Below are positions 33,143-40,176 of a stretch of 42,616 bases of DNA, piece after piece. Under the pieces are notes generated by a model. That model ran no database searches. It saw nothing but the letters and a program-made list of their open reading frames with translations, and was not told the DNA's origin. The translations under genes and the position numbers were made by a program. Source of the DNA: Amycolatopsis anabasis (GTDB taxonomy: Bacteria > Actinomycetota > Actinomycetes > Mycobacteriales > Pseudonocardiaceae). Location of the stretch: positions 1 to 42,616 of the forward strand of contig NZ_VTHK01000069.1 in the NCBI RefSeq assembly GCF_009765355.1, written 5' to 3'. Within the stretch, counting starts at the first letter, position 1. Each line of letters opens with the position of its first letter.

Positions 33143-33527
33143 GGGATCTCCTCGCCGGGTTGTCACTGCTGTTGCTCGCACACTGTGTCGACAGCCATCG
33201 TCGTCTTGGTCGGGGTTTGCGTCATCGCTACTCAGCGGTAACGTTTGCCCACTTCGCGGCGGCATTTGGTATCGCGCGCGCGATACTGACCACCCTAGGT
33301 TAGCCGCGCTCGCGGCCGACCGCCGCGCCCGTCGAGAGGGGGTTGTCAAGAGGCGGTTTTTCCCTCGTGCGGGGGTCCGGAGTGCCTCTACCCTGCGACA
33401 CGAGTTACCGACGATCCGGTGTGGACGGTTGCGCTGCAAGCCGCACCAGTGTTCGCTAACCCCATCCGTATCCGTGTGGGGCGGGAGTGGCCCGCCGCAC
33501 GCACTAGCAGTTGGAGGAGTGAAAGTC
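33143..33527. other. Divergent promoter region of aceE and the DUF3052 gene
   Basis: A 385-base gap with no plausible gene. It holds the 18-bp palindrome at 33269-33286 about 130 bases upstream of aceE and 240 bases upstream of the DUF3052 start, and a weaker imperfect repeat around 33228-33242 (TACTCAGCGGTAAC). Exact promoters cannot be assigned by eye. Confidence 0.6.
33269..33286. promoter_or_regulatory. Perfect 18-bp palindrome upstream of aceE
   Basis: GTATCGCGCGCGCGATAC is its own reverse complement. Beyond it, TTG on the left and TGACCA on the right give partial extra symmetry. A perfect palindrome of this length in a divergent promoter region is a good operator candidate, though the alternating CG core makes partial symmetry easier in this GC-rich DNA. 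Confidence 0.5.
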
Positions 33528-33959
33528 GTGGTCGCCGCGGGAGACGCTGGTCGGAGCAGCGTCGCCGAGAGGCTTGGGATCAAGCCGGACATGGTTGTTC
33601 AGGAGATCGGTTGGGACGAGGACGTCGACGACGACGTCCGCGCGGCGATCGAAGAACATATCGGCGGCGACCTCCTCGATGAGGACGCCACCGAGGCCAT
33701 CGATGTGGTGCTGCTCTGGTGGCGTGACGATGACGGTGACCTGGGCGACCAGCTGGTCGAGGTGCGCACGACGCTCAACCAGGACGGCGTCATCTGGGTG
33801 CTGACCCCGAAGACCGGCCAGCCCGGGCACGTCGAGCCCAGCGAGATCGCCGAGGCGGTGCCGTCCGTCGGACTGTCCCAGACCTCCAACATCAACATCG
33901 GCTCGGACTGGGTGGGCACCCGGCTGGTGCCGCCGAAGTCGCCGAAGTCCAAGCGCTGA
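33528..33959 (+). CDS. DUF3052 family protein (Rv2239c-like)
   Basis: A 143-residue acidic protein of the actinobacterial DUF3052 family. Typical stretches are VAERLGIKPDMVVQEIGWDED, DVVLLWWRDDDGDL, VWVLTPKTG-like VIWVLTPKTGQPG, and the C-terminal WVGTRLVPPK. There is no membrane helix or signal. Function is unknown. The GTG at 33528 sits nine bases after GGAGGA; the GTG at 33519 is too close to it. The gene is divergent from aceE and followed by ahpE, as in M. tuberculosis. Confidence 0.88.
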   Translation: MVAAGDAGRSSVAERLGIKPDMVVQEIGWDEDVDDDVRAAIEEHIGGDLLDEDATEAIDVVLLWWRDDDGDLGDQLVEVRTTLNQDGVIWVLTPKTGQPGHVEPSEIAEAVPSVGLSQTSNINIGSDWVGTRLVPPKSPKSKR

Positions 33960-34038
33960 ACACCCGTCCCCGGAGGTCCTGCGCGCACGATAGGGTTAAG
34001 CCGCAGGCATGAGTTCATACCGTGGGAGAGGTGCCAGG

Positions 34039-34503
34039 ATGGCGGTCGAGGTCGGTTCGCAAGCCCCGGACTTCACGCTGAACGACTACAACAAGCAGGA
34101 AGTCAAGCTCTCGTCCTTCCGGGGTGAGAAGCCGGTGCTGCTGGTGTTCTACCCGTTCGCCTTCAGCGGCATCTGCCAGGGTGAGCTGTGCCAGCTCCGC
34201 GACGAGTTCGCCGAGTACGACGGCCAGGGCGTGCAGGTCCTCGGGGTCTCCGTGGACACGCCGTTCTCCCTCAAGGCGTGGGCCGAGCAGCAGGGCTACC
34301 AGTTCCCGCTGCTGTCGGACTTCTGGCCGCACGGCGCCGTGGCGAGCACCTACGGCGTCTTCAACGAGAAGGCCGGGCTCGCCAACCGCGGCACCTTCCT
34401 GATCGACAAGGAAGGCATCGTGCGCTACGCCGAGGTCAACCAGCCCGGCGAGGCGCGCGACCAGCAGAGCTGGAAGAAGGCGGTCGCCGAACTGCCTGCC
34501 TGA
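34039..34503 (+). CDS. ahpE: Peroxiredoxin, AhpE-like
   Basis: A 154-residue thiol peroxidase that reduces hydroperoxides and peroxynitrite. The peroxidatic cysteine is C46 in FAFSGICQGELCQLRD, within the family PFAFxGIC motif. The downstream SDFWPHGAVASTYGVFNE and NRGTFLIDKEG are typical of AhpE. A second cysteine, C51, lies five residues after C46, as in BCP/PrxQ enzymes. M. tuberculosis AhpE is known as a 1-Cys enzyme, so this is a notable difference. The ATG at 34039 is preceded by GAGAGG; the ATG ten codons upstream gives a non-homologous extension. Confidence 0.93.
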   Translation: MAVEVGSQAPDFTLNDYNKQEVKLSSFRGEKPVLLVFYPFAFSGICQGELCQLRDEFAEYDGQGVQVLGVSVDTPFSLKAWAEQQGYQFPLLSDFWPHGAVASTYGVFNEKAGLANRGTFLIDKEGIVRYAEVNQPGEARDQQSWKKAVAELPA

Positions 34504-34537
34504 CCTGGGTTGCCGCCCCGCGGGGCGGCACCACCCG

Positions 34538-34609
34538 GGGCGCATAGCTCAGCGGAAGAGCACCGCGCTTACAACGCGGGGGTCGCAGGTTCGAACCCTG
34601 CTGCGCCCA
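34538..34609 (+). tRNA. tRNA-Val (anticodon TAC)
   Basis: A 72-base cloverleaf. The acceptor arm GGGCGCA pairs with TGCGCCC, the D-arm is GCTCAGCGGAAGAGC, and the anticodon stem CCGCG/CGCGG encloses loop CTTACAA with anticodon TAC. The T-arm GCAGG-TTCGAAC-CCTGC is canonical. The discriminator is A, followed by CC but not a full encoded CCA. It decodes GTA and wobble codons. Confidence 0.96.
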
Positions 34610-34612
34610 CCG

Positions 34613-34848
34613 ATCCAGGCGATGTGCGGACCTTACGGTTCGTACTGGTCTGGCTACGGTCGTCGATTCTACGGTCCGGATTGTCCTCACCGAGCCCAAT
34701 GGGTGGGCTGGAAGGCGACCTGCGCTACGTAGATCCATCTGACGTCTTCGGGATCGGTTCGATTGACGAACGTATTCTGGAAGACCACGTCGGGCGGGGG
34801 CTGTTGAATATCGCTTCGCTCCTCAATAAGCGGCACGCCCATATTCAC
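34613..34848. other. Lower-GC segment between tRNA-Val and the P450 remnant
   Basis: GC content is visibly lower than the neighbours, with words such as TTGAATATCGC and CCCATATTCACG. Both strands have an open frame: on the minus strand about 51 residues beginning MGVPLIEERSDIQQPPPD, ending near 34687, and on the plus strand one beginning MGGLEGDLRYVDPSD. Neither is recognised, and each lacks a convincing ribosome-binding site. The position directly 3' of a tRNA and against a truncated gene suggests a leftover of an inserted element, but no integrase or att repeat is seen. Confidence 0.45.
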
Positions 34849-35915
34849 GTAGGTGTGCCACTCTGGCCCGGGTCCGTCTCGCCGAGATCGACGCCGAGGG
34901 CTGGGCACTGACCCGGTACGCCGATGTGCGGTGGGCGCTCGCGACCCCGCGGCTGATCCGCCCGCTCATCGACGACTGGCCGCCACGCGAGGGCCCCGGC
35001 CTGACCACGATGATGGAGATGGACGGGCCCCGGCATCGCGCGCTGCGTCGGGCCGTGACGCCCTGGTTCAGTCCGCGCAGTGTGCAGACCGGCAGGGGCT
35101 GCTCCGTGCCCGCGCCGACGAACTGCTGGACGCGATCGAGGCGGCCGGGCCGCCCGGCGACCTGGTCACCGAGTACGCCGAGTTGTACTCCCTGCGCACG
35201 ATGTGCGATCTGGTCGGCCTTCCCTACGCGGAACGGGACCGGTTCCTGGACCCCAGCGATGCCGCGCTCGGCGCGCTGCAGACCCTGGAGGAAGGGCGGC
35301 GGGTGACCGAATACCTGCGGGACTACACCTGCGACGTAATGGACCGCAATCACCGCCACCCCGGCATGGACATCCTCACCGACCTCGCCCACCGGAACCG
35401 GGCGGGAGAACTGCCCGCCGAGGACGTGGTCAACTTCGGGCTGTCCATGATGCTCGCCGGGCACCGGGCCACCACCATGTGCCTGACCAACGCCATCCTC
35501 ACGCTCCTGGGCAGGCCCGACCAGCTCACCCGGCTGCGCGAGCAGCCCGACCTGATGCCGGGCGCTGTGGAAGAAACTCCTGCGCTACCTACCGGTGTTC
35601 AACGGCGCGGTGATCACAATCGCCACAGCGGACCTCCCACTGCACGGGCAGACCGTGGCGGCCGACGAAGCGGTGCTGCCGCTCATCCCCGCGGCCAAGC
35701 GGGACAGCGCCGTCTTCGACCGGCCCGACGAACTCGACCTGCGGCGACGGCACAACCCCCACCTGTGCTTCGGCCGCAGCCCGCACAACTGCCTCGGCGC
35801 GCACTTCGCCCGCGCCCAACTCGCCACCGCACTACGGGCGTTGCTGGATCGCTTTCCAGTCCTGCACCTGGCCAACACGACGAGGAGCCCTCCCCGCCAC
35901 GGCCCCCGACGTTGA
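34849..35915 (+). pseudogene. Cytochrome P450 pseudogene (5'-truncated, two frameshifts)
   Basis: Three reading segments together give most of a bacterial P450. Segment one (to about 35092) has WALTRYADVRWAL and MEMDGPRHRALRRAV, with F.PR after it. Segment two, in another frame (about 35093-35572), has LLRARADELLDAI, the I-helix AGHRATT, and ends at VEE. Segment three, back in the first frame, begins LLRYLPVFNGA (completing the ExxR motif) and carries the haem-binding FGRSPHNCLGAHFAR with its cysteine. A one-base loss near 35092 and an extra A in the AAA run at 35574-35576 explain the shifts. About 50 N-terminal residues and a start codon are missing. Function is lost unless the shifts are sequencing errors. 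Confidence 0.88.
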
Positions 35916-35984
35916 GCGAGATGTACGGATACGCGTCGCGCGGCCGGACAGTCGATCTACCTCGGCAACGGGCAGATGATCGCT

Positions 35985-37124
35985 CTAGCTGGGGCAGAGT
36001 GCGGAATTGAAGACCCGGTAGAAGTCTTCGGCCATTTCCTGGAGGTAGAAGCCCTGGTTGAGCAGGAGCGTCACGCGGCGGCCGTCGGCGGTCACGCCGG
36101 TCTGCGAAACCCAGGCCGGGATCGATCCGCCGTGCCCCCACCATTCCTTGGCGCAGGCGTTCGACTTGTCGTGGTGTTCCAGGCCGAGGCCGTACTGCTC
36201 GCCTTCCCCGGAGGGTACGGTTTTCTTCATCTCGGCCAGTTGTGCCGGGGGCAGCAGGTTGCCGTTGACCAGTTTGTCCATGAACCTGTTGAGATCGATG
36301 CCGTTCGCGGTCATGCCGCCGGCCGAGTCCGCGGCCGACGGGCTCTGCGCGGTGTATTCGATGCGCTTCGGGGGCTTGCCCTCTCCTTGGTAGAGCAGGT
36401 GGTAGCCCCGTGCGTTGGCACCGCGGATCTCGTACTCGTCCGCCTTCGGCGCATCGGTATTGGACAGGTTGAGCGGTTTGACGATCCGCTCGGTCACCGC
36501 GTCGCGCCAGTTCTTCCCGGTGACCTTCCCGATCAGCATCCCGGCCACGATGTAATTCGTGTTGTTGTAGACGAACTCGCCGCCGGGGGCCGCTCCCGTC
36601 TCGTCGAGCGCGAGCGCCAGCAACTCCTCCGCGGTGAAGTGGCGGTACCGGAGGTTGTCTATACCGAGTTCCCACAGGTCGTCGCTGTGCTCCGGCAAAC
36701 CGCTCTGGTGGCGCAGCAGGTGCCGCACGGTGATCAGCCGGCCGTCGATGTTGTTGCCCCGCAACACCCCCGGCAGGTAGGTCTCCACCGGATCATCCAG
36801 TTTCACCTTGCCCTCGGCGACCAGTTGCAGGACGACCGTGGCGATGAAGGTCTTGGTGATGCTGCCGATCCGGCCGGCCGAGGGTTTCGGGAACGGTGCG
36901 CCGGTTTCCAGGTCGCCGACCCCGGCGTTCAGGATCCGCGCCGGCTTGCCCGGCACCTCGAGCACGACTTGCGCGCCGGGAAGGTCGTGGTTTTTCACCA
37001 GTGCGTCCAGCGCGACCTGCACCGGGTCACCCGATCCGCCTTCCGCGGCGGCGGGGGAGGTCATCCCCGTCGCCAACGCACCAACCAAGCCGAGAATCGC
37101 GCAGGCGCGACGCACCATCACCAT
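35985..37124 (-). CDS. Secreted serine hydrolase, beta-lactamase/D-Ala-D-Ala carboxypeptidase fold
   Basis: A 379-residue exported enzyme. Signal peptide residues are 1-27 (RRACAILGLVGALATG, with likely cleavage after SPAAA). The catalytic set is S88-x-x-K91 (SITK), Y186-N-N188 and HGG near residue 312, the class C beta-lactamase/DD-peptidase pattern. Such proteins act as DD-carboxypeptidases, esterases or lactamases; which one cannot be decided. It is monocistronic and transcribed toward the P450 remnant. The start could also be the second ATG two codons in. Confidence 0.92.
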   Translation of the reverse strand: MVMVRRACAILGLVGALATGMTSPAAAEGGSGDPVQVALDALVKNHDLPGAQVVLEVPGKPARILNAGVGDLETGAPFPKPSAGRIGSITKTFIATVVLQLVAEGKVKLDDPVETYLPGVLRGNNIDGRLITVRHLLRHQSGLPEHSDDLWELGIDNLRYRHFTAEELLALALDETGAAPGGEFVYNNTNYIVAGMLIGKVTGKNWRDAVTERIVKPLNLSNTDAPKADEYEIRGANARGYHLLYQGEGKPPKRIEYTAQSPSAADSAGGMTANGIDLNRFMDKLVNGNLLPPAQLAEMKKTVPSGEGEQYGLGLEHHDKSNACAKEWWGHGGSIPAWVSQTGVTADGRRVTLLLNQGFYLQEMAEDFYRVFNSALCPS

Positions 37125-37506
37125 GTCAGACCCCAGTTGCTCGAATCCCTGTGCGGGGAACGGGAAACGATGTGTTCCCGCGAGAGCTGCCCCAGCACAC
37201 CAACATCGTCATCTTGTCGGGCGGATCATGGCGCGCGCAATACGATCACCACTAAAGCGGTAGGTGCACGCGAAGATCTCCCCCGCGTGCACCGAAGGCC
37301 GCAGTGATGCTCGCCTACTCCCGAAACGGGGAACACACCCGACCAGAACGGGGAACTCGCGGCAGCGCCCCCTCACCTGCCGCGAGTCCCCCGTTTCGGC
37401 ACACCGAGTTCCCCATCTCGTCCGCGGGGTGGAAGACGTGGCGATCCGGGCGGGCCAAGCTGGCGGCCTGGTTCACACACCGTCGCCGGACGTAGGAAGG
37501 TTCATT
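37125..37506. other. Intergenic region with nested inverted repeat
   Basis: A 382-base gap without a supported gene. It holds the promoter of the secreted hydrolase on the minus strand and the nested hairpin at 37321-37399. An open frame beginning at 37264 runs through it, but its residues look like chance translation. Confidence 0.6.
37321..37399. repeat. Nested inverted repeat (possible terminator element)
   Basis: The inner stem is ACTCGCGGCAG (37355-37365) with CTGCCGCGAGT (37377-37387). The outer arms are CCGAAACGGG (37321-37330) and CCCGTTTCGG (37390-37399). A further AACGGGGAACTC word is repeated within. The style is the same as the other GC-rich intergenic hairpins here, but no gene ends next to it, so a terminator role is uncertain. 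Confidence 0.65.
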
Positions 37507-37780
37507 ATGCAGCGCTACGCGATTACGTTCCGGGTGCGTCCCGGCACCGCGGACAAGGTCAAGGAATTGTTGAGGGACTACGACCCGCCGGAGTGGGTGA
37601 CGCCGGAGGGGGCGGAAGCCGTGCGTGGTCTTGACGGGGTGCGCGGCCTGGTGCAGCTGGTCGGCCGGTTCGCCGCGGACCCGCTCGCAGTGAACCCGGT
37701 TGCCGCGTACGAGGAACTGTTGCGTGCCAACTTCCTGTCCGCGGTAGTGGCCACCAAGGCCGGTGACCCCGCGGGCCGAT
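37507..37780 (+). pseudogene. SchA/CurD-like fragment running into the phosphatase gene
   Basis: It starts with ATG after AGGAAGG, and the first 35 residues (MQRYAITFRVRPGTADKVKE then LLRDYDPPEW) look like the N-terminus of the SchA/CurD-like domain found beside aromatic polyketide and antibiotic genes. After that the similarity fades. No stop codon occurs before the phosphatase start at 37888, which is in the same frame. It is either a decayed gene whose 3' half was lost, or a leader joined to the phosphatase. The identification is tentative. Confidence 0.4.
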
Positions 37781-37887
37781 TTCGCGTACTGGGCATCTTT
37801 CGTTGGTGTAGTGCGCGGAACGCGGTGCGTAGGGTCCGGGCCGACGCGGTGCGACGGGCGCGCCGGTATCCGTTGTGGAGGGTCGAG

Positions 37888-38436
37888 ATGTCCCTGAAAG
37901 GGGTTGTCGTCGTGGTCGCCGCGGCCTGCGCGGTGAGCGCCGGGCCGGCTGTCGCGGTGGCCGAGGAACTGCCCAGTTATGCGCAGTGGCAGGCCGATGT
38001 GGAGCGGGCGCTGGACGGCGCGACGCGGTACCTCGACGAGCACGCGCACGATCCGGGCAAACCGGCCATCGTGCTGGACATCGACAACACGTCCCTGGAG
38101 ACCGAGTACAACCCGGGCAAGGCCAACAAACCCGTGCTGGCGGTGGAAAAGCACGCGAAGGACCTGGGGATGCGGATCATCATCGTGTCCGCGCGCAAGG
38201 TCGGCGGGGAGCGGGAATCCCTGGCGCAGCTGCGACGCGCGGGATACGCGCCGGACGAGATCTGCCTGCGCAAGTCCGGTGAGCACAAGGAGGACGGCAA
38301 ACTCCGCTGCCGCAAGCAGTACGCAGCGGACGGTTTCACCATCACCGCGAACATCGGCAACCGGGACACCGATTTCTACGGCGGCTACTTCGACCGCGCG
38401 TTCCGGTTGCCGGACTACGACGGCCAGTTGAGCTGA
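37888..38436 (+). CDS. Secreted HAD-family acid phosphatase (subfamily IIIB type)
   Basis: A 182-residue exported protein. The signal peptide covers about residues 1-25 (KGVVVVVAAACAVSAG, cleavage after AVAVA). Motif I is DIDNTSLET with D64 and D66, followed by the expected second motif IIIVSAR, a lysine in CLRKSGEHKEDGK, and the acidic motif NIGNRDTDFYGG. This is the pattern of class B-type or plant-vegetative-storage-like acid phosphatases. The ATG has GGAGGG five bases upstream, which favours it over the in-frame upstream start at 37507. It is followed by a terminator. Confidence 0.87.
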   Translation: MSLKGVVVVVAAACAVSAGPAVAVAEELPSYAQWQADVERALDGATRYLDEHAHDPGKPAIVLDIDNTSLETEYNPGKANKPVLAVEKHAKDLGMRIIIVSARKVGGERESLAQLRRAGYAPDEICLRKSGEHKEDGKLRCRKQYAADGFTITANIGNRDTDFYGGYFDRAFRLPDYDGQLS

Positions 38437-38450
38437 GCCGCCGGGGAGCG

Positions 38451-38485
38451 CGGTTCGGGCCGCTCCCTCTCCCCGGCCCGAACCG
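38451..38485. terminator. Bidirectional terminator between phosphatase and tautomerase
   Basis: An 11-bp perfect stem, CGGTTCGGGCC (38451-38461) with GGCCCGAACCG (38475-38485), between convergent genes. Confidence 0.85.
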
Positions 38486-38495
38486 CCCCCCGAAC

Positions 38496-38924
38496 TCAGC
38501 CTTCCTGGCTCTGCTTCGCGGCCGCCGCGAGTTCGGCGAACTTGACGATTCGCCCGGCGCCGCCCCAGGTTCCTTCGGGCTGTTCGTGGATCAGCACCCA
38601 GACCCGTGCGGAGTCGGCCTCGGTCAGCCCGGCGGCCTTGAGCACCTCCGCGGTCACGTCTTCCACCAGCCCCGCCTTGCGCCGCTCGGACAGCGCTCCG
38701 GCCGGGACCGTCGCGTCGACCCGGAACCGCGGTTCGTCGTCCTCCAGGTTCACCACCGCGCCGCGCGGGATCTCGTGCAGGTAGCTCCAGGAGATGCTCC
38801 GGATGAACGCGGTGTCCGGGGCGCCTTCCCACTTCAACAGGGTTTTCGCCAGCGTGCGCTGGATGTGCTCGCGGCCGTCCGCGGGCAGGGCCCCTTCCGG
38901 AACCGTGAGTTCGATCAACGGCAT
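38496..38924 (-). CDS. Tautomerase-superfamily protein, two fused 4-OT-like modules
   Basis: A 142-residue protein starting MPLIELTVPEGAL, so removal of Met exposes the catalytic Pro1 of the 4-oxalocrotonate tautomerase superfamily. Module one is residues 2-65. Module two (about 68-130) repeats the same strand-helix-strand pattern, RFRVDATVPAGALSERRKAG then VWVLIHEQPEGTWGGAG, but without its own terminal proline. Such enzymes catalyse keto-enol tautomerisation of small carbonyl acids or dehalogenation. It is divergent from a tetR gene with two palindromes between them, so it is likely controlled by that regulator. Confidence 0.87.
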   Translation of the reverse strand: MPLIELTVPEGALPADGREHIQRTLAKTLLKWEGAPDTAFIRSISWSYLHEIPRGAVVNLEDDEPRFRVDATVPAGALSERRKAGLVEDVTAEVLKAAGLTEADSARVWVLIHEQPEGTWGGAGRIVKFAELAAAAKQSQEG

Positions 38925-38944
38925 GACCTGGCCTCCTCGGGCTC

Positions 38945-38990
38945 TATGACGAGCGTTATAGCCGGAACGCTAGTTATGACGGCTGTTATA
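38945..38990. promoter_or_regulatory. Two TetR operators in the tautomerase/tetR gap
   Basis: Palindromes TATGACGAGCGTTATA (38945-38960) and TATGACGGCTGTTATA (38975-38990) share the form TATRACR-N2-YGTYATA and start exactly 30 bases apart, about three helical turns. They fill the gap between divergent genes, the classic position for an autoregulating TetR repressor. Confidence 0.75.
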
Positions 38991-39017
38991 GTCAAGGCCG
39001 GATCGGAAAGGTGGCAG

Positions 39018-39593
39018 ATGAGTTCGGAAGTCCGTCAGCGCATCGTGGCCGGTGCGGCCGACATGATCCGCCGGCGCGGCCTCAACGCGACCAGCGTGCG
39101 GGACCTCGCCGTGCACGCCGGGGCGCCGCTGGGTTCGACGTACCACTACTTCCCCGGCGGCAAGCAGCAGCTCGCCGAGGAGGCCGTGCGGTTCACCGGG
39201 AAACGCGTGCACAAGGTGCTCGAGCGGGAACTGGCGGCCGGTCCGGTGGCCGGGCTGCACGCCTTCCTGAAGCTGTGGCGCGAAGTCGTGGTGAGCAACG
39301 ACTTCCGGGCGGGCTGCCCGGCGCTGGCGGTGACCGTCGAGGAGCTACCGGAGGGGGAGGAGGTCCCCGGCGCGCTCGCCGCGGCCGCCGAGGTGTTCCG
39401 CGACTGGGCAGCGCTGCTCGCCGGTGCGTTCGCCGAACACGGGGTCGAACGCCACCGGGCCGACCGGCTGGCCACGGTGATCATCGCCGCGATCGAGGGC
39501 ACGGTCGCGCTGTGCCGCGCTCAGCGCAGCGTGCGACCGCTCGACGACGTCGCCGCCGAGCTGGAACTCCTGGTCGAGGCCGCGCTCGGCTAG
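39018..39593 (+). CDS. TetR-family regulator, LmrA/YxaF-like
   Basis: A 191-residue repressor. The TetR helix-turn-helix is at about residues 5-48 (RQRIVAGAADMIRRRG, then VRDLAVHAGAPLGSTYHYF). The C-terminal ligand domain contains GCPALAVTVEE, typical of the LmrA/YxaF branch that responds to small aromatic or flavonoid-like compounds in Bacillus. It probably represses the divergent tautomerase and itself, and possibly the MoxR-VWA pair. The ATG at 39018 has AAAGGTGG upstream. The stop overlaps the convergent PNPOx gene by four bases. Confidence 0.9.
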   Translation: MSSEVRQRIVAGAADMIRRRGLNATSVRDLAVHAGAPLGSTYHYFPGGKQQLAEEAVRFTGKRVHKVLERELAAGPVAGLHAFLKLWREVVVSNDFRAGCPALAVTVEELPEGEEVPGALAAAAEVFRDWAALLAGAFAEHGVERHRADRLATVIIAAIEGTVALCRAQRSVRPLDDVAAELELLVEAALG

Positions 39594-40087
39594 AGGTATC
39601 GCGCGGTCGAGCCCGCCAGCGGCATCGGGTCGAGGCCGAGCTTGCGGTGGTCCCATGACCGCACTCGCTCGGCGTCCACGCGGATCACGATGCGCTTGTT
39701 CATCATCGCGTCGACGAGCGGCTTCAGGTCCTCGGTGTAGGGGCCGTTGTAGCGTTCCCAGACGCTGATGCCGACCGCCTCGATCGATTCCGGATCGTCG
39801 AGGATCACGCCGCGGCCCTCGAGCGAGACGCCGCGCAGCGAGTCGTAGGTCTGCCCGTCCTCGACCAGGCAGGTGATCCGGTCGTTGCGGCGCAGGTTCC
39901 GGACCTTCTGCGACTTCGCCTTGGTCTCGAACCAGAGCTTGCCGTCGATCACCGCGTACCACATGGCGACCAGGTGCGGCGCGCCCGAGGGGCCGATCGT
40001 GGCCAGGGTCGCGGTACGGCTCCGCTCCAGGAACGTCGCGACCTCCTCGTCGGACATCCGGATCTGCGCCCGCTGGTTCGTGCCCAT
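39590..40087 (-). CDS. Pyridoxamine 5'-phosphate oxidase-like flavin/F420-binding protein
   Basis: A 165-residue split-barrel protein. Its N-terminal half contains FLERSRTATLATIGPSGAPH, then MWYAVIDGKLWFETKAKSQK, and VRNLRRNDRITCLVEDGQTY, the pattern of actinobacterial F420-dependent or FMN-binding FDOR proteins. It probably reduces or binds a small substrate with F420H2, but neither cofactor nor substrate can be fixed from sequence. The ATG at 40087 is preceded by AAAGGACC. It is convergent with tetR (four-base overlap) and divergent from moxR. Confidence 0.85.
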   Translation of the reverse strand: MGTNQRAQIRMSDEEVATFLERSRTATLATIGPSGAPHLVAMWYAVIDGKLWFETKAKSQKVRNLRRNDRITCLVEDGQTYDSLRGVSLEGRGVILDDPESIEAVGISVWERYNGPYTEDLKPLVDAMMNKRIVIRVDAERVRSWDHRKLGLDPMPLAGSTARYL

Positions 40088-40127
40088 CGCTCGTGGTCCT
40101 TTCGCAGGTGGCGCCCGGCACCATACC

Positions 40128-40142
40128 GGTACACCGCGTACC
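40128..40142. promoter_or_regulatory. GGTAC-N5-GTACC inverted repeat upstream of the PNPOx-like gene
   Basis: GGTACACCGCGTACC is an imperfect palindrome 41 bases upstream of the start codon. A related direct repeat (GGCACCAT followed by GGTAC) begins at 40117 and again at 40144. It is a possible operator or promoter part for the minus-strand gene. Confidence 0.4.
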
Positions 40143-40176
40143 TGGCACCATGCCTGGGTACATGATCACCACGTCG

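Noticed and set aside
30509..33241. 910-codon plus-strand open frame opposite aceE
   Set aside because: AceE is unmistakable on the minus strand; the plus-strand product has no recognisable domain.
23068..33527. Riboswitch upstream of pnuC, or other structured leader
   Set aside because: The pnuC leader is only about 80 bases after a terminator and shows no recognisable riboswitch core; no other leader resembled a known class.
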